A DNA stretch of 19,044 nt from JAYEHK01 sp034659475 (GTDB lineage Bacteria > Bacillota > Syntrophomonadia > Syntrophomonadales > Syntrophomonadaceae): assembly GCA_034659475.1 (NCBI GenBank), contig JAYEHK010000071.1:1-19044 (forward strand), written 5' to 3'. The translations under genes were made by a program, and so were the position numbers. Positions 13,817-19,044 of the stretch are shown here, piece by piece. Position 1 is the stretch's first letter. Every line of letters starts with the position of its first letter. The notes below the pieces were generated by a model that ran no database searches, was not told the DNA's origin, and saw only the letters and a list, made by a program, of their open reading frames with translations.

Positions 13817-13949
13817 GTGAACAAAAAATTGACAATGATTGAATTGAGCATTGTTGTGGGGTGCAACTGCTTCGTGGTGATGGGATGGTGAAAGTAAATG
13901 GTCAAGACCGCGCAATGAGCGGTGAACTTAATCTGGCTGACGGATCACA
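13817..13949 (+). other. Degenerate upstream part of the broken kinase gene (uncertain)
   Basis: AAAGGGG (13801-13807) precedes a GTG at 13817 that opens a short frame (VNKKLTMIELSIVVG...) ending after 24 codons. Another frame from about 13867 reads LLRGDGMVKVNGQDRAMSGE then LNLADGSQSV, running up to the clear kinase sequence at 13950. The ELNLADGSQSV part would fit the segment just before a kinase N box if joined by a frameshift. The rest I do not recognise. It is probably what is left of the 5' part after a deletion. Confidence 0.3.
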
Positions 13950-14290
13950 GAGCGTGAAAAGCTAAAAAGAGTAATTTCTAATATTATTGATAATTCTATG
14001 AAATATATGATAAACAACCGGGGGAAATTAAGATTATTCTGCGGATGGAAATCGATCGTGTTATTGTAGAGATCAAGGATACTGGACAGGGAGTGGCTAA
14101 AGAAGCATTCCCCTTTATTTTTGATCGGCTTTATCGGGTTGATCCATCACGCAACATTCAAGGGAGTGGGTTGGGATTGGCCATTGCCCGGCGTATCATT
14201 GAAGAACACGGTGGGCAAATATGGGCGCAAAGTGAAAAAGGCAAAGGGATCAGTATCTTTATTTCTCTCAAGAAAGATGGTCAGGAATAG
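13950..14290 (+). pseudogene. Histidine kinase ATPase fragment, frameshifted
   Basis: Reading from 13950 gives EREKLKRVISNIIDNSMKYM, an N box. One base is missing after 14009 (ATG-AT-AAA where ATG-GAT-AAA is expected). The downstream frame then continues KQPGEIKIILRMEIDRVIVE, the G1 box DTGQGV, F box IFDRLYRVDPSR and G2 box GSGLGLAIARRIIEEHGG, ending at 14290. Sensor, membrane and His-phosphotransfer parts are missing. The response regulator gene starts two bases after the stop, so kinase and regulator were an operon in that order. With no sensor domain and a frameshift it cannot act as a normal kinase. Confidence 0.85.
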
Positions 14291-14292
14291 GG

Positions 14293-14769
14293 ATGAAGAG
14301 GATCTTAATTATCGAGGATGATACCAGTATTGCTGAATTGGAAAGAGAATATATGGAGATTAATGGTTTCTCGACAGATATTGAAAATAATGGGGAGACT
14401 GGATTGCACAAAGCACAGAGTACTGATTATGATTTGATCATCCTTGATCTTATGCTGCCCAGAGTGGATGGATTTGAAATCTGTCGGCAATTGCGCATTG
14501 ATAAACTTTCCCATCGAGTATATATTAATGAGATAGAAATCAACCTTACGGTCAAAGAATTTGATCTATTGGTCTTACTGGCCTCCTATCCCAATCGGGT
14601 TTTCAGCAAAAATGAATTGTTTGAACGAATCTGGGGACTTGATTCTCTGGGAGATAGTGCCACGGTAACCGTACATATTGGAAAAATTAGAGATAAAATT
14701 GAGTTGGTACCGTCTAATCCCTAGTATATAGAAACCATCTGGGGCGTTGGGTATCGATTTAAAATGTAA
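14293..14769 (+). pseudogene. Response regulator, OmpR family, with internal deletion and amber stop
   Basis: The N-terminal receiver half is normal (ILIIEDD, phospho-acceptor D52 in LIILDLMLP). After ICRQLRID (residue 70) the protein jumps directly into the winged-helix effector domain (KLSHRVYINEIEINLTVKEF, then SKNELFERIWG and VTVHIGKIRDKIE). The last receiver strands, the conserved Thr/Ser and Lys, and the linker are gone, roughly 70 residues. The deletion keeps frame. A TAG at 14722-14724 stands where relatives have Gln (SNP-stop-YIETIWGVGYRF). The remaining codons are intact to TAA 14767. The deletion may have used similarity between the receiver segment around QLRI and the linker segment around LRIDK. 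This pairs with the broken kinase just upstream. Confidence 0.88.
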
Positions 14770-14790
14770 GATTAGGCAAGGGGGAGCATA

Positions 14791-15702
14791 ATGGATCAAA
14801 ACAGTAATAGACGAGGTCTTCAGAGCAAAAAAAGGAAACAGACGCAGCTGATGGTGTCGGACCCCACGGAGTTGATGATTTTCTTAATTCAATCCATTCC
14901 GAACAAATCACGGAATAACATCAAATCCATATTGTCGCATCGTCAAGTCCGGGTAGACGGACAGGTGGTGACAAGGCATGACCATCCTTTGCAAAAGGGA
15001 CAGGCAGTAACCGTAGACTGGTCGATCGTAAGGGATGAGGGTCAGACCAAAGGGGTCAAGATTCTATATGAGGATGCTGATATTATCGTGGTGGACAAAC
15101 CCGCTGGACTCTTATCCATTGCCTCGGATAAAGAGAAACAGTTTACAGCTTATCACTATTTAACAGATTACGTTCGAGCAAAAAATCCAGAAGACAGGGT
15201 GTTTATTGTGCACCGTTTGGACAGAGATACTTCAGGGGTAATGCTGTTTGCTAAGAATGAAAAAATCAAACACGAACTGCAGGATGCTTGGAAGGAAATG
15301 GTGACCGACAGGGCCTATGTGGCTGTTGTAGAAGGACGTGTCGAGAAACAGGAAGGAACCATTAAGTCCTGGTTGAAAGAAACGAAAACCAAGATGATGT
15401 ACTCCAGTTCTATTGCTGAAGACGGTTTGGAGGCTGTTACAGATTACAAGGTCCTGCAGACATCCTCCCAATATTCTTTGCTTGAACTCAGGTTGAAAAC
15501 AGGTCGAAAAAACCAGATACGAGTGCATATGAAAGACATTGGGCACAGTATTATTGGAGATAAAAAATATGGTGCAACCACAAATCCCATTGGTCGACTG
15601 GGGCTTCATGCACATATTCTGGCTTTCCGCCACCCTGTTACCGGAGAACTCATGACATATGAGACGGAAGTACCGAAGAGGTTTTCGCGTTTGGTGAAAT
15701 AA
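14791..15702 (+). CDS. RluA-family pseudouridine synthase
   Basis: This 303-residue cytoplasmic RNA-modifying enzyme converts specific uridines in rRNA or tRNA to pseudouridine. An N-terminal S4-like RNA-binding domain (about 24-78: FLIQSIPNKSRNNIKSILSH, RQVRVDG) precedes the catalytic domain. Its signature HRLDRDTSGVMLFAKN places the catalytic Asp at D144. Other conserved parts are VVDKPAGLL, the RAYVAVVEG strand, ELRLKTGRKNQIRVHM and LHAHILAFRHP. The length is normal for the family (RluA/RluC/RluD); the target site cannot be assigned. The start ATG 14791 has AAGGGGGAGC 5 or more bases upstream. It follows the decayed response regulator by 21 bases and is intact. Confidence 0.92.
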   Translation: MDQNSNRRGLQSKKRKQTQLMVSDPTELMIFLIQSIPNKSRNNIKSILSHRQVRVDGQVVTRHDHPLQKGQAVTVDWSIVRDEGQTKGVKILYEDADIIVVDKPAGLLSIASDKEKQFTAYHYLTDYVRAKNPEDRVFIVHRLDRDTSGVMLFAKNEKIKHELQDAWKEMVTDRAYVAVVEGRVEKQEGTIKSWLKETKTKMMYSSSIAEDGLEAVTDYKVLQTSSQYSLLELRLKTGRKNQIRVHMKDIGHSIIGDKKYGATTNPIGRLGLHAHILAFRHPVTGELMTYETEVPKRFSRLVK

Positions 15703-15733
15703 TTTTTGGTTTGCTTAAATTATCACAAAAGCT

Positions 15734-15959
15734 AAAAATTAGCTTGTAATAAGTCGAAATATGATACAATATCCTTGGTATATATAGGGCAATTGTTTTT
15801 TCTTGTAAGCCGCGAACAATTTTGTTATTGAAATCTCAGGCACGTGCCATTGTCAGAGGCTCAGCCAAAGCCGAGTTTTCTAACAAATTTCCTTTTTTAA
15901 AGTTTGCTTTCCATCATTTAAACGCCAATATACCAAAAAAATAATGGGGGAATGAACGA
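15734..15959 (+). promoter_or_regulatory. Promoter and long leader of the CoA-transferase gene
   Basis: An extended -10 (TGATACAAT, about 15765-15773) with an upstream TTGTA-like -35 gives a leader of about 180 bases. The leader contains ATTGTT/AACAAT arms (15792-15820), the perfect palindrome GGCACGTGCC (15839-15848) and a small GGCT/AGCC hairpin (15858-15871). I cannot match it to a known riboswitch class. Confidence 0.45.
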
Positions 15960-17306
15960 ATGTTTACGAGGCATGAAGACACGTACCAAAAAAAACTAGT
16001 CAGTGCAGAAGAAGCTGCAAAAAACGTAAAATCAGGCGATTGGGTTGAGTATGCTTTTGGTGTTTGCTGTGCCAATGAATTTGATGAAGCACTGGCAAAA
16101 CGAAAAGATGAACTCCTGGATGTGAAAATCAGGTGTGATATTGGGGCCTATCCACATTATACGCTGGATGCCGATCCCACAGGTGACAGCTTCTGTTGGA
16201 ATAGCTGGCATGTTGCTGCACATGACAAAAAGCACTTGGGAAAAAATCTCTATTATATTCCCATGAAGTTTCATGAAATCAATCCGATGACACGAAATGA
16301 TTGCGAAAAGAATAACGTTTTTGTTGCCCAGGTAAGCCCTATGGACAAACATGGCTATTTTAGCTGGGGCGCTGGAAATCCCAGTTCGATGTCTGCTTTT
16401 GAAGTGGCTGATATTCGCATTTTAGAGATCAATAAAAATATGCCTCGCGTACTGGGTGGCGGGGAAGAGGGTATTCATATTTCGCAGGTGGATTGTGTCA
16501 TTGAAAGCAGCAACTGTGATCTGCCGATCATTCCAGACGCTCCAGCAAATGAAATGGATATCAAGATTGCTTCACACATTATTTCTCGTTTGTACGATGG
16601 CTGCTGTTTACAATTAGGCATTGGCGGCATTCCAAATGCGGTAGGGTCAATGATCAGTGAATCCGATCTGAAGGACTTGGGTGTGCATACAGAAATGTAT
16701 GTAGATGCCTATGTAAAAATGACTGAAGCAGGGAAAATTACTGGATCACGCAAGAATCTCGATCGATATAAACAGGTCTTTGCTTTTGCAATGGGAACCA
16801 AAAATGTATATGACTTTATAGATGATAATCCGGGGGTTGCATCATACCCGGTGGAATACACCAATCATCCAGCTGTTATAGCAAGAATTGATGATTTCAT
16901 TTCGATCAACGCCTGCATTGAAGTGGACATATTCGGACAGATTTGTTCTGAGACTGTTGGAACCAGACATATCAGCGGTACGGGCGGGCAGCTTGACTTT
17001 GTTGAAGGGGCCTATAAATCCAAGAATGGACAGAGTTTTGTTTGTATGCACTCCACTATTACCAATAAGGAAGGCAAGAAAGTATCCAGGGTGAAACCTA
17101 TTTTAACGCCTGGTGCGATTGTAACTGATCCTCGTACAGCGGCCCATATGATTGTGACAGAATATGGTGTTGCCAACATGAAAGGAAAAAGCACGTGGGA
17201 AAGAAGTGAGGAGCTCGTTAACATAGCGCATCCTGATTTCCGTGATGAGCTCATTCAGTCCGCAGAGGAAATGAAAATCTGGCGTCGTACTAATAAGATC
17301 AGGTAA
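15960..17306 (+). CDS. Acetyl-CoA hydrolase/transferase family CoA-transferase (butyryl- or 4-hydroxybutyrate-CoA type)
   Basis: This 448-residue enzyme exchanges CoA between an acyl-CoA and acetate. The family includes 4-hydroxybutyrate CoA-transferase (AbfT/Cat2) and butyryl-CoA:acetate CoA-transferase of anaerobes. Recognisable are KKLVSAEEAAKNVKSGDWVE at the start, SFCWNSWHVA, VAQVSPMDKHGYFSWG, the glycine loop QLGIGGIPNAVG (about 218-229), GVHTEMYVDAYVKM with the likely catalytic Glu245, EVDIFGQICSETVG, and HISGTGGQLDFVEGA near the CoA site. This would release acid while conserving the thioester in fermentation. Which acyl group is used cannot be decided, and no pathway genes are adjacent. 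GGGGGAA (15946-15952) precedes the ATG by 7 bases. Confidence 0.88.
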   Translation: MFTRHEDTYQKKLVSAEEAAKNVKSGDWVEYAFGVCCANEFDEALAKRKDELLDVKIRCDIGAYPHYTLDADPTGDSFCWNSWHVAAHDKKHLGKNLYYIPMKFHEINPMTRNDCEKNNVFVAQVSPMDKHGYFSWGAGNPSSMSAFEVADIRILEINKNMPRVLGGGEEGIHISQVDCVIESSNCDLPIIPDAPANEMDIKIASHIISRLYDGCCLQLGIGGIPNAVGSMISESDLKDLGVHTEMYVDAYVKMTEAGKITGSRKNLDRYKQVFAFAMGTKNVYDFIDDNPGVASYPVEYTNHPAVIARIDDFISINACIEVDIFGQICSETVGTRHISGTGGQLDFVEGAYKSKNGQSFVCMHSTITNKEGKKVSRVKPILTPGAIVTDPRTAAHMIVTEYGVANMKGKSTWERSEELVNIAHPDFRDELIQSAEEMKIWRRTNKIR

Positions 17307-17343
17307 TTTATTTTAAAAAAATTATTATATTTAGCAATATAAT

Positions 17344-17372
17344 TTGACATTTAGATGGATTTAATATACAGT
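17344..17372 (+). promoter_or_regulatory. Promoter of the zinc-ribbon gene
   Basis: TTGACA (17344-17349), a 17-base spacer and TACAGT (17367-17372) lie about 75 bases before the ATG at 17449. The CoA-transferase gene has no strong terminator in between. Confidence 0.5.
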
Positions 17373-17448
17373 ATATATGCCTTGTTCTATAAATGATCTC
17401 CTTTTTGGGGAATAAGTCCAAGAGCAAATCCAGAAGGGAGATGAAAAA

Positions 17449-17748
17449 ATGTTCGAAGATAAGTATTTAGTATGCAAAGATTGCGGAAACGAATTCCTCT
17501 TCTCAGCTTCCGAACAGGAATTTTATGCTGAAAAAGGTTTTCAGAATGAACCTGGACGTTGCCCAGATTGCAGAAGAGCACGCAAACAACAGCGTAACTC
17601 AGGTGGCGGTTACAGAGAAGAACGCCAGATGTTTAAAGCTATTTGTGCTGAATGTGGTCAGGAAACGACCGTTCCGTTTGAGCCTACTGGTGACAGACCT
17701 GTTTATTGCAGAGACTGCTTCCAGGCCAGACGTAATCGCAACTATTAA
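17449..17748 (+). CDS. Zinc-ribbon protein (two Cys4 sites)
   Basis: This 99-residue cytoplasmic protein has two four-Cys sites, each able to bind one zinc: C9-x2-C12 with C38-x2-C41 (CKDCGNEF and CPDCRRARK), and C66-x2-C69 with C87-x2-C90 (CAECGQET and CRDCFQARR). A basic and Gly-rich linker (KQQRNSGGGYREE) joins them. It matches the small zinc-ribbon proteins common in Firmicutes and anaerobes; nucleic-acid or ribosome association is often supposed but unproven. GAAGGGAG (17432-17439) is the ribosome binding site, about 9 bases before ATG 17449. Promoter and terminator suggest a single-gene unit. Confidence 0.85.
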   Translation: MFEDKYLVCKDCGNEFLFSASEQEFYAEKGFQNEPGRCPDCRRARKQQRNSGGGYREERQMFKAICAECGQETTVPFEPTGDRPVYCRDCFQARRNRNY

Positions 17749-17762
17749 TCTTTAAGCGTAAT

Positions 17763-17798
17763 AAAAGAGGCTAGTATTTATACTAGCCTCTTTTTTTT
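17763..17798 (+). terminator. Rho-independent terminator of the zinc-ribbon gene
   Basis: AAAAGAGGCTAGTA (17763-17776) and TACTAGCCTCTTTT (17781 onward) form a long perfect stem with a four-base loop and eight or more T. Confidence 0.92.
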
Positions 17799-17852
17799 GT
17801 GTCAGGTCTATTTTGTATAAAGATTGTATTCAATAGGTGTTTAGTGTATGAG

Positions 17853-17902
17853 AAAACGCCGGCTTTTGCTGTTGACAGAGTCAGCGCACAAACCGGCGTT
17901 TC
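17853..17902 (-). terminator. Terminator of metQ
   Basis: AAAACGCCGG (17853-17862) pairs with CCGGCGTTT (17893-17901). On the minus strand the stem is followed by TTTTCTC. A T-rich run also follows on the plus strand, so it may work in both directions. Confidence 0.75.
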
Positions 17903-17916
17903 TTTATTTCATAGAG

Positions 17917-18738
17917 TTACTCAAAAGCTGGAACACATGCACCAGGATAATTTTCTTCAAGGTATTTTTTGACCTCTGGTGATTGCAGTGATTCGCCAAG
18001 TTTTTGAATGAGTTCGTTATTTTTGTTTTCCGATCTTACTGCTAGTATGTTTGCAAAAGGAGAATCCTTGGGTTCCATGAAAATGGAATCAGTAACCGGA
18101 TTTAGCCCGCCTTCAATGGCGTAATTGCTGTTTATAACACACAGATCCAGATCTTCTAAAGACCGTGGTAACATAGCGGCATCCATCATAACGATCTTTA
18201 TTTTCTTCGGATTCTCGGAAATATCTCGGTCTGTAGCAGTTACGCCGGCGTTTTCCTTCAGCTTGATGAGGTTTGCTGCTTCAAGGACCATGAGTGCTCG
18301 CCCGCCATTGGTAGCATCGTTGGGAATACCAATGGATGCACCTTCTTTAACATCCTCGACATTGGTGACATTTTCTGAGTAAATGCCCATTGGTTCATTG
18401 TGTACTTTGACGGTCCACACCAGGTCTGTGTCGTTTTTGGCATTGTAATCATTCAGAAAAGGGACATGCTGAAAGAAATTAGCATCTATCTGCTTATCGT
18501 TCAGCGCCGGGTTTAACAGACTGTAGTCGGTAAATTCCTTGATTTCCAGGGTGATGTTTTCCTCTGCCAGCAGCGGTTTTACCACTTCAAGAATCCCTGC
18601 ATGGGGTATGGCGGTTGCACCTACCACAAGTTTGTTTTCGTCACCTGCAGGTGTTTTTGCTTCCTGTCCGCCACAGCCTGTGAGGCTGATTGCCAGGAGT
18701 AAGATACAACCGATTAATCCTGTTAGTTTCTTTTTCAT
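17917..18738 (-). CDS. metQ: D-methionine-binding lipoprotein MetQ (NlpA family)
   Basis: This 273-residue substrate-binding lipoprotein belongs to the methionine ABC importer. The signal peptide ends in lipobox LTGC with Cys22 as the lipid-modified residue. The mature part has NlpA family sequence: LVVGATAIPHAGILEVVKPL, FTDYSLLNPALNDKQIDANF, FQHVPFLNDYN, GASIGIPNDATNGGRAL, MLPRSLEDLDLCVINSNYAI and NILAVRSENKN. It is anchored outside the membrane and delivers methionine (or a close analogue) to MetI. AAAGGAGG precedes the ATG. The gene is downstream of metI with a gap of about 100 bases filled by repeat-like sequence; metN should lie beyond the window. S-box or other control would be upstream and is not visible. 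Confidence 0.9.
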   Translation of the reverse strand: MKKKLTGLIGCILLLAISLTGCGGQEAKTPAGDENKLVVGATAIPHAGILEVVKPLLAEENITLEIKEFTDYSLLNPALNDKQIDANFFQHVPFLNDYNAKNDTDLVWTVKVHNEPMGIYSENVTNVEDVKEGASIGIPNDATNGGRALMVLEAANLIKLKENAGVTATDRDISENPKKIKIVMMDAAMLPRSLEDLDLCVINSNYAIEGGLNPVTDSIFMEPKDSPFANILAVRSENKNNELIQKLGESLQSPEVKKYLEENYPGACVPAFE

Positions 18739-18757
18739 TTCTATTCCTCCTTTATTT

Positions 18758-18837
18758 TAGGGGTTAGGGGTGAGGAGTCAAGAGTGTAGGGGATTTTTAA
18801 ATCCCTTACCGCTTTCTCCTTACCATTTACCCTTTAC
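18758..18837 (+). repeat. Repeat-rich spacer in the met operon, with 25-base dispersed repeat copy B
   Basis: Bases 18758-18782 (TAGGGGTTAGGGGTGAGGAG...) match the minus strand of 4982-5006. The spacer also contains the near-palindrome GGGATTTTTAAATCCC and CTCCTTACC. No gene lies here; it interrupts an otherwise tight operon arrangement between metI and metQ. Confidence 0.5.
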
Positions 18838-18840
18838 GAA

Positions 18841-19044
18841 CTAGTTCTTTTTGTTTTCAGTGGTTTCGGCGAGGTTGTCACCCATCATCTGAATGCCCTG
18901 TACCAGAATAATCAGTATTATAACGGTTACCCACATAGTCAGAGTTTCATAGCGCTGAAAACCGTAATAATAGGCCAGTGTGCCCAGGCCTCCGCCGCCT
19001 ACGATGCCTGCCATGGCGGAATAACCTATCAGGTTGATGGTGGT
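18841..19044 (-). CDS. metI: Methionine ABC importer permease MetI, 3' end (partial)
   Basis: The reading frame enters from the window edge and ends at TAG (18841-18843), giving the last 67 residues. It reads TTINLIGYSAMAGIVGGGGL, GTLAYYYGFQRYETLTMWVT, then a hydrophobic helix VIILIILVQGIQMMGDNLA and a charged tail. GYSAMAG-VGGGGLG followed by YGFQR is diagnostic for MetI permeases. The protein is the membrane channel working with MetQ (encoded next) and MetN (expected outside the window). The upstream part cannot be judged. Confidence 0.88.
   Translation of the reverse strand, partial: TTINLIGYSAMAGIVGGGGLGTLAYYYGFQRYETLTMWVTVIILIILVQGIQMMGDNLAETTENKKN

Noticed and set aside
14722..14724. 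TAG as a sense codon (pyrrolysine or suppression)
   Set aside because: A Gln-to-amber transition in an already deleted gene is simpler, and no other in-frame TAG use is seen in intact genes.
15774..15945. Known riboswitch (cyclic di-GMP, cobalamin, glycine) upstream of the CoA-transferase
   Set aside because: None of the conserved core sequences of these classes could be found.
1..19044. tRNA, rRNA or complete insertion sequence with transposase
   Set aside because: No cloverleaf, rRNA-like segment or transposase reading frame was recognised in the window.

Overview
The window looks like chromosomal DNA of an anaerobic, low-to-moderate GC Firmicute of the Clostridia type. Support comes from strong AGGAGG-like ribosome binding sites, frequent TTG/GTG starts, Rho-independent terminators with T tracts, a 2[4Fe-4S] ferredoxin-like protein, a butyrate/4-hydroxybutyrate-type CoA-transferase, a CGGC metal-binding protein and a MetI-MetQ uptake system. 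I cannot name the species.

Layout. (1) 1-3.6 kb: a decayed bacitracin-sensing (BceRS-like) two-component system. The response regulator is frameshifted in a G run. The kinase survives only as its ATPase half. An intact, opposite-strand gene for a secreted protein with copper-amine-oxidase-like repeats and DUF4163/DUF3298 lies between them. A small membrane protein follows. (2) 3.6-6.0 kb: a promoter with a perfect Fur-type palindrome drives a ferredoxin-like protein with a Gly/Arg/Cys tail. Next come a palindromic REP-like element, a small membrane protein starting at its edge, a repeat-rich gap and a broken bactofilin-like gene (minus strand). (3) 6.2-10.2 kb: a NitT/TauT-type ABC importer (lipoprotein, ATPase, permease), a second REP-like palindrome, an ArsC/Spx-like thioredoxin-fold protein, a CGGC protein and a 52-residue acidic protein. 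(4) 10.5-13.7 kb: asnS (minus) diverges from a membrane-anchored cell-wall peptidase (M15 family, Fn3 and Ig-like domains). The intergenic region between them is full of short tandem repeats. (5) 13.8-14.8 kb: a second decayed two-component system, with a kinase fragment and a response regulator carrying an internal deletion and an amber stop. (6) 14.8-17.8 kb: an RluA-type pseudouridine synthase, a CoA-transferase with a long leader and a zinc-ribbon protein. (7) 17.85-19.04 kb: metQ and the 3' end of metI (minus strand), the operon continuing beyond the window.

Two themes recur. First, erosion of sensory genes: two separate two-component systems and a bactofilin-like gene carry frameshifts, deletions or a nonsense codon, while the metabolic and housekeeping genes are intact. 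Second, a high density of short palindromic or periodic repeats: GGGGACGGT-ended palindromes, a 34-bp dispersed repeat, a 25-bp dispersed repeat, and 8- and 10-bp periodic arrays. They fill intergenic space and abut gene ends. No complete novel defence or mobile system is visible. The best candidates for new biology are the palindromic element families and the ABC importer/ArsC-like/CGGC neighbourhood.
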